Positions 1-6,530 of a stretch of 28,084 bases of DNA are shown here, one piece after another. The number at the start of each line of letters is the position of its first letter. The stretch's first letter is position 1. The stretch is from an uncultured Anaerobutyricum sp. (GTDB lineage: Bacteria; Bacillota; Clostridia; Lachnospirales; Lachnospiraceae), in NCBI RefSeq assembly GCF_934307085.1, contig NZ_CAKRCF010000038.1, positions 1 through 28,084 on the forward strand, in the 5' to 3' direction. Under the pieces are notes generated by a model. That model searched no databases. It was not told where the DNA came from and was given only the letters and a program-made list of their open reading frames with translations. The position numbers and the translations under genes were made by a program.

Positions 1-559
1 CGAAATCATCATTATTGTACACGGTTACATGCTCTGTATGTATGCCATTCTTATTTTCCCATTCTGTCAGCATGATTTCAGGCTCTGTATCCATGAGCAC
101 GCCTACACGTTTTCCATCCAGAGACCCGAAATCAGAGGCCACAATATCCATGCGTGACAAGTCAGCATAAAGAATATATTTTTCCTCGCCCATCGGTGCA
201 TCCGAAAAAAGCATCTTTTCTGCACGTTCTTCGGTGTAGGAGATATCGCCCATGACATCGATCTCGCCATTTTCAAGCATATCAAAACAGTTGGACCAGT
301 CACATTTCACATACTCAAACTTCCATCCGGTATAGCCTGCCAGAGCCTGCATGAGTTCGTAGCCAAATCCTCGTCTGACACCGTTTTTATCGACATAATT
401 GAAGGTATCCTCAAAGGAACCGACACGGATAGTCTGTAGCTGTTTTTCATCATTATTCGTTTCCGCAGCCCGGCAATATACTGACAACATCATCCACATT
501 CCTAAAACTGCAAATATACCTGCAAATCGTACAGCTGATTTTTTTCTGCTTTTATCCAT
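1..559 (-). CDS. Solute-binding protein (SBP_bac_3-like), 3' end outside window
   Basis: The translated product has a basic N-terminus (MDKSRKKSAVRF), a hydrophobic segment (FAGIFAVLGMWMMLSVY) and then a family 3 solute-binding fold: IRVGSFEDTFNYVDKNG, GFGYELMQALAGYTGW, a DVMGDISYTEERAEKMLFSD stretch. I chose the ATG at 559 because AAAGGAA lies nine bases before it; an ATG at 568 sits directly on that RBS. The gene is cut by the window start, so about 186 residues are visible. In this group such domains often form the sensor part of long membrane kinases or GGDEF/EAL proteins, so the full product may be a receptor and not a transport protein. It starts 15 bases after the stop of the hybrid kinase, so the two should be co-transcribed and probably work in the same signalling path. 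Family assignment is firm; the full domain content cannot be seen. Confidence 0.8.
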   Translation of the reverse strand, partial: MDKSRKKSAVRFAGIFAVLGMWMMLSVYCRAAETNNDEKQLQTIRVGSFEDTFNYVDKNGVRRGFGYELMQALAGYTGWKFEYVKCDWSNCFDMLENGEIDVMGDISYTEERAEKMLFSDAPMGEEKYILYADLSRMDIVASDFGSLDGKRVGVLMDTEPEIMLTEWENKNGIHTEHVTVYNNDDF

Positions 560-573
560 ATGTTTCATTTCCT

Positions 574-2745
574 TTATTTTTTTGTCAGCAGTTTTGTGAT
601 TGCTCTTTTTAATAGCGGAATATCAATCGGCTTTCCGATATGTTCATCCATCCCGGCATCCAGACATGCTTTCCGATCTTCCTCAAAAGCGTTTGCCGTC
701 ATGGCAATGATCGGAATCTTTCTGGCATCTTCACGTTCCAGCATACGAATTGCTTTTGTTGCTTCCAGACCATCCATGACCGGCATCATCACATCCATGA
801 TGATGACATCATACTCATTCAATCTGGAGTTCTGAAATAGTTCAAGTGCCTCTTTTCCGTTTTTCGCTTCTGTAATATTCAGATGCTCCCCTTCCAGGAT
901 TGCATGGGCTATCTCCATATTGATGGCATTGTCTTCAACAAGAAGCACCCGTTTCCCTGACAGATCCATGCTCTGCTGGCAGCCATCCTTCTGAGAATCA
1001 TTATTTTCAACCAAATGATCTATCTCAAACGGAAGCGTAACCGTAAATGTACTTCCTACATTTTCTTCGCTTTCCAGTTCTATCGTTCCGCCCATCAGTT
1101 CAACAATCTCTTTGACAATCGAAAGTCCCAGACCGGAGCCACTGAAGGTTGTAGTTGACTGTTTGCCTTCCTGCATAAAAACATCAAACGCATGTTTTTG
1201 AAATTCTTCACTCATACCAAGGCCGGTATCTGAGCATACAAACTGAAAAACAGCCATATTCCCATCATCCGATAATTCTTCGCAATGAACATGCACGGTT
1301 CCGTGAAAATGATTGTATTTAATCGCATTGGAAGAAAGATTCATTAAAACCCTGCTCAGATGTACCGGACTTCCAATCAAATATCTGTGACGGATCGTGC
1401 TGGCTTCCACGCCGCCTTCAAATCTTACACCATTTTCATAAGCACTCATTGCAACAACTGTCAGATTATTACTTAACAGTTCTGCCAGATCAAAAGACTT
1501 ATGTTCCAACACAAGGGAGCCGGATTCCAGTTTGCTGATATCCAGGACATTGTTGATCAGATTTTGCAGATACTCTGTGGACTGAAGTACCTTCTGCCTG
1601 CATTCCCGTAACTTGACCACATCATTGTTATATTTTTCAGCAATATGGATCATCCCCACGATTCCGTTTAGCGGTGTACGGATATCGTGGCTCATACGCC
1701 GAAGAAAGGCTGTTTTTGAAAGATTCGCGCGATGAGCATCTTCCATGCTTGCCTTAAGCTGTTTCTGATACATGAGTTCCCGTGATTTTTCTTCCGTAAT
1801 ATCCCGAGCGACATAAAGCACATCCACAGCGTTTCCCTGTGCATCTCTGCTCTTTACAATAAATCTGGACAGCCGCCATTCTCCGTTTACTCCCATAAAT
1901 TCAATCGAAACAGAATTCGTATTACGAAGTCTCTCTGCCAATGTATCAAAGTCAAGAAACTCCCGGTACTTTTCTCTCCATTCCAGGGCGGCAAATGCTG
2001 CTGGAAGCCTTTCCATAACATCATCAATTTTTCCCTTTTGACCAAGGATTTTTTGCACAAGGTCATGGCCTTTCAAAAGCTCATATGTCCGCTCTTTAAC
2101 ATTGGCATGTACGATTGTTACATACAACGTAGCAATTGCGGAAATAATCTCTGTCCTCTTTGTTGCCTCATCAAGAGCCTTTTTCAACAGTACCGTACTT
2201 TTCAGATTTTCCCTCACACATCCAAGATGCCCGCCAACATCAGACAGCAGTGTGATGGAAATCTCATTCTGTCTCAAATCAGGATTATCTACCCCGATGA
2301 ATCCATTCATCTGATGATTGGCATAAATCGGCACTGCAATCAGTGAACAAATTTCCTGTGTTTTTAACAATTCATATTCTTCCGGTTCAGAATATTTTGT
2401 CGCTTCCAGATCATTGATCACGATTACTTCCCTGTTTTCAAATCGTTTCACCCAGTTTGGCATCAAACTGACTGGTATTGCCTGAAGGTTATCTATCTCT
2501 GGTGTCACTTCATCGGCACACCATTCAAATGTATTGCCCAGGCTGTCCTTCTGATCGGTTTCCCAGTCAAAAATATATACCCGGTCTGCCCCTGTATAGT
2601 TTCCAATTGCCTGCAACAAAGAGTGAATGATTTCTGACAACTCCTGCTCATTTTCCACCTGATCCATAAGCGATATCTGATGCAGGATTGTATCCATGCT
2701 ATGCAATTTTATTTGATACAGTTCCTGAATATCTTTTGTTTTCAT
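574..2745 (-). CDS. Cytoplasmic hybrid histidine kinase: GAF-PAS-HisKA-HATPase-REC
   Basis: The 723-residue protein has no membrane segment. A GAF-like domain spans about residues 25-185 (GADRVYIFDWE, IAVPIYANHQMNGFIGVDNP) and a PAS-like domain about 220-320, ending YVARDITEEKSREL. A HisKA dimerisation domain carries the phospho-accepting His353 in MSHDIRTPLNGIVG. A HATPase_c domain (about 400-580) shows the N box (LMNLSSNAIKYN) and G boxes (DTGLGMS, GSGLGLSIVKEIVELMGG). The C-terminal receiver domain (about 597-720) has acceptor Asp651 in IIMDVMMPVMDG and the conserved Lys in GKPID. No HPt domain or output domain is present, so phosphate would pass to a separate partner. The solute-binding gene follows within 15 bases. 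A TATAAT at 2768-2773 (minus strand) is a possible -10. The kinase class is certain; the signal is unknown. Confidence 0.93.
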   Translation of the reverse strand: MKTKDIQELYQIKLHSMDTILHQISLMDQVENEQELSEIIHSLLQAIGNYTGADRVYIFDWETDQKDSLGNTFEWCADEVTPEIDNLQAIPVSLMPNWVKRFENREVIVINDLEATKYSEPEEYELLKTQEICSLIAVPIYANHQMNGFIGVDNPDLRQNEISITLLSDVGGHLGCVRENLKSTVLLKKALDEATKRTEIISAIATLYVTIVHANVKERTYELLKGHDLVQKILGQKGKIDDVMERLPAAFAALEWREKYREFLDFDTLAERLRNTNSVSIEFMGVNGEWRLSRFIVKSRDAQGNAVDVLYVARDITEEKSRELMYQKQLKASMEDAHRANLSKTAFLRRMSHDIRTPLNGIVGMIHIAEKYNNDVVKLRECRQKVLQSTEYLQNLINNVLDISKLESGSLVLEHKSFDLAELLSNNLTVVAMSAYENGVRFEGGVEASTIRHRYLIGSPVHLSRVLMNLSSNAIKYNHFHGTVHVHCEELSDDGNMAVFQFVCSDTGLGMSEEFQKHAFDVFMQEGKQSTTTFSGSGLGLSIVKEIVELMGGTIELESEENVGSTFTVTLPFEIDHLVENNDSQKDGCQQSMDLSGKRVLLVEDNAINMEIAHAILEGEHLNITEAKNGKEALELFQNSRLNEYDVIIMDVMMPVMDGLEATKAIRMLEREDARKIPIIAMTANAFEEDRKACLDAGMDEHIGKPIDIPLLKRAITKLLTKK

Positions 2746-2796
2746 TTCCTATCCCCCTGTGGCCCCAATTATATTCCACTAATTCATGAACCTCTA

Positions 2797-2901
2797 CTAA
2801 TCATTATGTACATATCTCAAAATTGTTTTTATAACTTCATCAATCACGATTGGCTTTGACAAATGTGCATTCATTCCTGTATGCAGTGATGCCTGAACGC
2901 T
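2797..2901 (-). pseudogene. C-terminal remnant of a receiver (REC) domain
   Basis: Thirty-four minus-strand codons read SVQASLHTGMNAHLSKP... and end ...VIKTILRYVHND before a stop. This matches the end of a receiver domain: the helix before, the conserved Lys in LSKP, and the last helix. The intact receiver just downstream has the equivalent DAGMDEHIGKPID. No start codon, RBS or earlier part of the domain is present; the reading frame runs into the terminator of the neighbouring small gene. It is probably the tail of a second hybrid kinase removed by deletion. It is too short to act as a receiver. Confidence 0.75.
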
Positions 2902-2911
2902 AAAAATTTTT

Positions 2912-2949
2912 AAAAAAAGAACAGCCGATATATACATTCGAACTGTTCT
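2912..2949 (-). terminator. Rho-independent terminator of the small HTH-like gene
   Basis: On the minus strand AGAACAG pairs with CTGTTCT (arms at 2943-2949 and 2918-2924) and is followed by about six T. It lies two bases after the stop of the gene at 2951-3157. Confidence 0.7.
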
Positions 2950-2950
2950 C

Positions 2951-3157
2951 CTACTTCCTAAGTCCACGCAACATTGACATTACTGTTTCCTGCTCATTTA
3001 CACTCAAATCATTCCATATCCTTAAAACTTCTTTCTGCTCTTCTGTCAGATTCTCTGAATTACCTTCCTGAAAAAACTGCAATACTCTGTATTTACTGAT
3101 ATCACGCTTTTCACATAAAGATATTATTTTATCCGCAATATACTTCTCTATCTGCAA
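2951..3157 (-). pseudogene. XRE-type HTH regulator lacking its DNA-binding core
   Basis: The 68-residue product begins MQIEKYIADKIISLCEKRD with a TTG start and weak AAGG RBS, and ends LSVNEQETVMSMLRGLRK. Both ends look like small XRE-family regulators common in Lachnospiraceae, which run about 110 residues: an N-terminal helix (KIISLCEKRDISKYRV), then the recognition helices, then a FF..... LTEEQKEVLRIWNDLS tail. Here residue 27 (YRVLQ) joins directly to FFQEGNSENLTEEQ, so about 40-45 residues holding the turn and recognition helix are missing without a frame change. The protein could still be made but should not bind DNA in the usual way. Could instead be a genuine short adaptor protein. Confidence 0.5.
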
Positions 3158-3432
3158 GTAACTATACCTTATTTCCGTTATTACATGTTCTTATTGTACC
3201 TGTAATAGCAGAAAAATATTAGTCATCAACCTTACAAGTATTCATTTCCATGATAGGAAGTATATACATAAAAAATATAAAGATACTTTCGTTTCTGCAA
3301 AAGCCATTTTCACTTATATTTTTTTTTATAATATCACAGACAGCTACGTTTGTCACATAAAAGTTTGAAACCTAGAACGGGAGTTTGACAGTCACACAAA
3401 ATATTTAATCTCCGAACGAATTATGAATTTAT
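3158..3432. other. Non-coding AT-rich gap
   Basis: I see no open reading frame with a ribosome binding site and no clear hairpin followed by a T tract. A run of nine T precedes ATAATATCACAG near 3320. Nothing further can be supported. Confidence 0.4.
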
Positions 3433-3733
3433 CTAAGACGTTTTACAAATCTGCCGTTTGAGAAGAATGAGCCATATTTTCTTACGCCAGTCAACAATCC
3501 AATATTTTTCAATCGCTTGCTCACAATATAGTTGCATTTTCTCTGTTTGATCATATTTTTCTGTTGAGGATGACAAAACTTCCATAACAAAACGAGGTGC
3601 ATCTGTAAAGGTGTTTCCACGTCTTGATTTTGTACGACAGTTTATAGATGTATCAGGAATAACAATCTTGTTGTTGCCCTGATTATCCTTGAAGTGATAT
3701 TGAATATTATCTTAATTTCTTGTTTTCTTTCAT
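3433..3733 (-). pseudogene. Broken Uma2-family (DUF820, PD-(D/E)XK-like) gene
   Basis: Reading minus from about 3711 gives NIQYHFKDNQGNNKIVIPDT, then APRFVMEVLSSSTEKYDQTE, KMQLYCEQAIEKYWIVDWRK and a stop at 3433. The order IPD..., VMEVLS.ST..YD...K...Y....I.EYW.VD is the signature of the Uma2/DUF820 nuclease-like family, normally about 190 residues. An ATG at 3733 with a good GAGGATT RBS is followed by only eight codons (MKENKKLR) and a stop; it is in a different frame. Most of the N-terminal half is missing and the residue is frameshifted, so the gene is dead. Uma2 genes are of uncertain function and are often lost and gained. Confidence 0.7.
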
Positions 3734-3832
3734 TGTGTAATCCTCTCTTTTTTATTTTGCCTTGTTATGTTTAGAGAGAATTATTTTGGAAATGTCGTAT
3801 AAATTAAGGCTCTCTATGCTTGAAAATAAAAA

Positions 3833-3868
3833 GACCCTGAAAGCCTGATTTCTCAGACTTTCAAGGTC
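3833..3868. terminator. Stem-loop, possible bidirectional terminator
   Basis: GACCCTGAAAG (3833-3843) pairs with CTTTCAAGGTC (3858-3868) with one C-A mismatch, and CTGA/TCAG can extend the stem inward. It is flanked by A-rich sequence on the left and AATTTT on the right, so it could end transcription either way. Similar AAAAAGACYCTG openings recur at 5649 and 6244. Confidence 0.5.
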
Positions 3869-3884
3869 AATTTTATGCGTAGAG

Positions 3885-3965
3885 GTTACCGATTTTATCC
3901 CTTGAGGGGATAATCGGGTTTACCCCTTGACAACTTAATTGTCATAGGGCAATCTCTTTCAGTCT
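3885..3965. other. Two further hairpins of unknown role
   Basis: CGATTTTATCCC pairs with GGGGATAATCG around a TTGA loop (about 3891-3917). Next to it TTGACAA pairs with TTGTCA around CTTAA inside a CCC/GGG clamp (about 3923-3950). Together with the stem at 3833-3868 they make three stems in about 120 bases. No coding sequence accounts for them, and they match no riboswitch class I recognise. Confidence 0.35.
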
Positions 3966-4088
3966 GTTTTAGGGCAAAGTTTTTATCGTGTATAAATTCT
4001 TTGTCCTTCAGAGATTTCCCTAGTCCATTCCTGTTCCAAACATAAAATAGACTCTTGAATTTTGGAGATAATTCTCTATATTCTTACC

Positions 4089-4208
4089 TCTGATAAGTTG
4101 CACTTCTGATGAATTACATCAGTATCCCTCTGATAAGTTACATCTTTGATAAGTTATATCTCTGACAAGTTACTCCTCTGATACTCTTCCTCTGATAACT
4201 TGATAATA
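4089..4208. repeat. Degenerate 16-bp tandem repeats (TCTGATAAGTTACATC)
   Basis: About seven diverged copies run head to tail. The best are TCTGATAAGTTACATC, TTTGATAAGTTATATC and TCTGACAAGTTACTCC at about 4129-4176; outer copies are shorter or more diverged (TCTGATAAGTTGCACT, TCTGATACTCTTCC, TCTGATAACTTG). No reading frame runs through them. They could be protein-binding iterons or simply slipped repeats. Confidence 0.65.
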
Positions 4209-4219
4209 TGACTGTCTAC

Positions 4220-4260
4220 CGATTAACGCTTAAAGCTGTTCGCTTTCAGATTAACGCTTA
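4220..4260. repeat. Direct repeat GATTAACGCTTA flanking a small stem
   Basis: GATTAACGCTTA occurs at 4220-4231 and 4249-4260. Between them AAAGC and GCTTT can pair around TGTTC. Confidence 0.55.
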
Positions 4261-4313
4261 CCTCTCCCACCACCCTCCCCTAGTCCAGTCTTGGGTGTTC
4301 TCAGCCTGTAAGC

Positions 4314-4345
4314 AGTTCCTATTAGGTTAAGTTCCTATCAGGTAA
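4314..4345. repeat. Two tandem 16-bp copies of AGTTCCTATYAGGTWA
   Basis: AGTTCCTATTAGGTTA is followed at once by AGTTCCTATCAGGTAA. A partial third copy (CACTTCCTAC) follows. Confidence 0.6.
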
Positions 4346-4367
4346 GCACTTCCTACTTTTGTACGAT

Positions 4368-4383
4368 TTCTCGTATAATAATA
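4368..4383 (+). promoter_or_regulatory. Shared promoter-like 16-mer with TATAAT
   Basis: TTCTCGTATAATAATA contains a perfect -10 (TATAAT, 4374-4379). The same 16 bases occur at 5692-5707 ahead of the second KTSC-like gene. No clear -35 lies at the right distance in either copy. The repetition upstream of two related small genes is the main support. Confidence 0.5.
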
Positions 4384-4399
4384 AGTGGAGGATTTTTTG

Positions 4400-4462
4400 A
4401 TGCACCACCATCAATTTCCTCTGCCTATAAGAGCTACTTACAGAAGATTCTGTCTAGGTTAG
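4400..4462 (+). CDS. Possible 20-residue peptide with a strong RBS
   Basis: GGAGGA at 4387-4392 lies eight bases before an ATG that opens a 20-codon frame (MHHHQFPLPI..., ending FCLG) and stops inside the next repeat array. The three leading histidines and the position between a TATAAT and the KTSC-like gene would suit a leader peptide. If transcription starts about seven bases after that TATAAT, the RBS would sit at the extreme 5' end, which argues against it. No homologue is known to me. Confidence 0.3.
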   Translation: MHHHQFPLPIRATYRRFCLG

Positions 4463-4492
4463 TTCTGTTTAAGTTAGTTCTGTCTAGGTTAG
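4448..4492. repeat. Three tandem 15-bp repeats (TTCTGTCTAGGTTAG)
   Basis: Copies 1 and 3 are identical; copy 2 reads TTCTGTTTAAGTTAG. They lie about 60 bases upstream of the gene at 4551. Confidence 0.75.
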
Positions 4493-4550
4493 TTCAGCTC
4501 TCTCGCCAGAGCTTTACTATATAACCCTATACAGAAGGGAGGTGTTCGTT

Positions 4551-4772
4551 ATGGATATTAATTTCAATATTGGTTTTGGTAAAATTGATAGTTTATCTTG
4601 GGATTCGTCCTTACTTAAAATTCAATTTTCCAACGGTGAGGTAATGGTCTATGAAAACATTACTTTCACTGAATATCAGCAGTTGTTATCCTATTTAACT
4701 GCTGCCAACAAACCATCAATTGAAGCTATGCTTAATGAGTTGGAAATGTACCATGTTCATCATGTAGCTTAA
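4551..4772 (+). CDS. Small KTSC-like protein
   Basis: The start is the ATG at 4551, eight bases after GAAGGGAGG; a GTG at 4542 overlaps the RBS itself. The 73-residue product has a strand-rich core, IDSLSWDSSLLKIQFSNGEV followed by MVYENITFTEYQQLLSYL, which resembles the KTSC domain pattern (a strand pair with F..G..Y.Y..V....Y..LL). Function of such small proteins is unknown. It has its own terminator at 4783 and a diverged, frameshifted relative at 5803 under the same promoter-like motif, so the two look like copies of one cassette. The gene is surrounded by short repeats and lies on the opposite strand to the flanking operons, which suggests an accessory insertion. KTSC assignment is tentative. 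Confidence 0.65.
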   Translation: MDINFNIGFGKIDSLSWDSSLLKIQFSNGEVMVYENITFTEYQQLLSYLTAANKPSIEAMLNELEMYHVHHVA

Positions 4773-4782
4773 TTCTTGAAGG

Positions 4783-4819
4783 GGTTACTCTACTGCAATG
4801 GAGTAGCCTTTTCTTTTTG
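4783..4819 (+). terminator. Terminator of the KTSC-like gene
   Basis: GGTTACTC (4783-4790) pairs fully with GAGTAGCC (4801-4808, one G-U pair) around a 10-base loop and is followed by TTTTCTTTTT. Confidence 0.85.
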
Positions 4820-4821
4820 TA

Positions 4822-4860
4822 GCGTGTCTGTTGTAGTTGCGTGTCTGTTGTTGCGTGTCT
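4822..4860. repeat. Three copies of GCGTGTCT
   Basis: GCGTGTCTGTTGT occurs at 4822 and 4839, and a shorter GCGTGTCT at 4853. They follow the terminator directly. Confidence 0.6.
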
Positions 4861-5246
4861 ATATTAGACGGTCACATTATCAAATTATCAGAGGTAGTGC
4901 TTATCAGAGTGTCTATCAGAGATTTTATTCCTCATAAAATTAACATTTTATGTGTAAATCAAGACCTCTAAAACCCCTTAAAACAAGGTAATATAGAAAA
5001 TCTCTTATCTGTCCAATTTTGCCTAATTCAGCTCATTTTTCTTTACTTTTCACATTATTGCAGTACAATGGATACAAGCATATAAGTAATTAAGTACCAT
5101 ATATTAATTCCTTTGCACGATTATATGTTTGATACACTCTGCTCATTTCTTGGTATTGTAGAACAGTCTGTATCATATGGTATCGGCTATAATAATGGAT
5201 TTAGATATAACATCCCAAAAGTTTCTAAATTCAGAAAGGAGTTAAT
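4861..5246. other. Gap between two small plus-strand genes
   Basis: AT-rich, with no frame that has an RBS. A TATAAT at about 5190-5195 is a candidate -10 for the gene at 5247, but I see no matching -35. Nothing else is supported. Confidence 0.4.
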
Positions 5247-5429
5247 ATGGATTCATTACTAGAACTATTTCAAACTATTGCAGTTTTAATCTGCATATAC
5301 GCTATAAGCAAACTTGCTTTATCGAAAAAATTGAAATCGTTCCATATTCATTTCAGTGTATCTAATGGATTTGATTTATCAGCCACATATGATAATATCT
5401 CATCTGAAGTTACTGATAATGAAGAGTAA
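5247..5429 (+). CDS. Small membrane protein, unknown function
   Basis: The 60-residue product starts at an ATG five bases after AGAAAGGAG. One hydrophobic segment covers about residues 4-26 (LLELFQTIAVLICIYAISKLAL), followed by a basic patch (SKKLKS) and a polar tail, so it is likely a single-pass protein with the tail in the cytoplasm. I do not recognise a family. It sits between the two KTSC-like genes on the same strand, so it may belong to the same accessory cassette. Confidence 0.55.
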   Translation: MDSLLELFQTIAVLICIYAISKLALSKKLKSFHIHFSVSNGFDLSATYDNISSEVTDNEE

Positions 5430-5802
5430 TGGTCTGTGTTAAATCTGTATTATGGCATTTTTTCTAATACCAGCTTTAGTATTTTTCATGTTGCTGTCTG
5501 CGTACCACCATATACACAGGCAGCACTTTTAAGATACAACGCTTTTAAGATACTTTATAATGTACTCTTTATGATTTATACCCATTGGACTACAATAATG
5601 TTCGAAGATATTATAAAGGTTTTAGCAGTCAGGTTTTTGTTCCAACAAAAAAGACCCTGTAACCATTTATCAGTTCCTCTTTTCTCTGCTATTCTCGTAT
5701 AATAATATTGTAAGCTGTTAGTACCAATAACAGGCTGCAACACTATATACAACAGAATAATACTGTGTAGAAAATTACTGTGCAGAGAAAAGAGGTGATA
5801 TT
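5430..5802. other. Gap with the second copy of the promoter-like motif
   Basis: TTCTCGTATAATAATA is repeated at 5692-5707, about 95 bases before the next gene. An 88-codon frame from 5436 has no RBS and unusual composition and is not accepted. AAAAGACCCTG at 5649 repeats the opening of the stem at 3833. Confidence 0.45.
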
Positions 5803-5998
5803 ATGAATATTCTTACAAGTCCAGTTCTGACAAGCCCGAACCCAACAATTCAGGCAATAGACTGGAAAAGCAACTCTCTAACCATTACCTGTCACTCAGG
5901 TAAGGTTATTGAATTTTGAGTATATGGAAATCTCCAAAGCCATAACTCTTAATGAAGTTTTGATGTATAATCCTTTACTTATTAACAGGATAAAATAA
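5803..5998 (+). pseudogene. Second KTSC-like gene, interrupted by a frame change
   Basis: An ATG at 5803 follows AGAGGTGAT. The frame reads MNILTSPVLTSPNP, then IQAIDWKSNSLTITCHSGKV, IEF and stops at TGA 5917-5919. Shifting +1 at that stop continues as EYMEISKAITLNEVLMYNPL and ends at 5998. The joined product resembles the gene at 4551 in its core (IDWKSNSLTI.....GKVIEFE against IDSLSWDSSLLKIQFSNGEV). The simplest reading is a one-base loss or gain. The site is TTT TGA G, where tRNA-Phe could re-pair in the +1 frame, so programmed frameshifting cannot be fully excluded. A strong terminator follows, which shows that the unit was once expressed. Confidence 0.55.
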
Positions 5999-6026
5999 TG
6001 CTTTCAAGATAATTCTTTTCCATTGG

Positions 6027-6065
6027 TGGGAGCTTCCTATTAGCAGTAGGACGTTCCCATTTTTT
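6027..6065 (+). terminator. Terminator after the second KTSC-like gene
   Basis: A 13-bp stem with one mismatch (TGGGAGCTTCCTA with TAGGACGTTCCCA) around TTAGCAG is followed by six T. Confidence 0.85.
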
Positions 6066-6451
6066 ATCAAGCAATCCCACATTACTTGATAAGATGATAC
6101 TTTCCAGAACCAACTGGTAAAATCCAGAATAAACTGGTAAGAAATTCATTATGGGTTACAAGGTCATTCTTTTGACCGTACAAACACATTGACTTGTAAG
6201 CAATAATTTCACTTGCAGTTTTTACAAGCAAATTGTGTAACAAAAAAGACTCCTGAAACTTTAGAGGTATTCCCTAAAGAGACTTTTACATCTCTTTTAG
6301 TCGTTTCTCCAAAGTTCCAAGAGTCTTAATTTATGCTTGGACAGTTCACGTAAAATTATGTGAGTTTGGTTATAAGCTTGCACTTATTTTTTATATGAGT
6401 TTGTACTCATTTTTTACGTGAGTTTGATATTACTTACTGGCTGAAAACTTT
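6066..6451. repeat. Non-coding gap rich in direct and inverted repeats
   Basis: About 6092-6135 has two copies of TCCAGAAnnAACTGGTAA. An imperfect inverted repeat joins AAGACTCCTGAAACTTT (from 6246) to AAAGTTCCAAGAGTCTT (ending 6327), with an inner CTAAAGAG/CTCTTTTAG stem. About 6357-6433 holds three copies of a TAYRTGAGTTTG motif separated by T-rich runs. No gene is visible. Confidence 0.55.
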
Positions 6452-6485
6452 CTATCTAGTTGAGCATCAACTGGATAGTTTTTTT
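6452..6485 (+). terminator. Strong plus-strand terminator
   Basis: CTATCTAGTTGA pairs over 12 bp (one G-U) with TCAACTGGATAG around GCA and is followed by seven T. It closes the accessory plus-strand stretch and faces the end of ppdK; the minus strand has no T tract after it. Confidence 0.85.
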
Positions 6486-6530
6486 GCCCCAAAAGTGGAT
6501 AGAAGCTTTTGCCCTGTAATAAATTAATAA

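Noticed and set aside
3429..3620. A 63-codon minus-strand frame in the Uma2 region
   Set aside because: The neighbouring frame, not this one, gives the Uma2-like sequence.
5436..5702. An 88-codon plus-strand frame after the small membrane protein
   Set aside because: It starts at GTG without a Shine-Dalgarno sequence, has no recognisable pattern and overlaps the promoter-like 16-mer.
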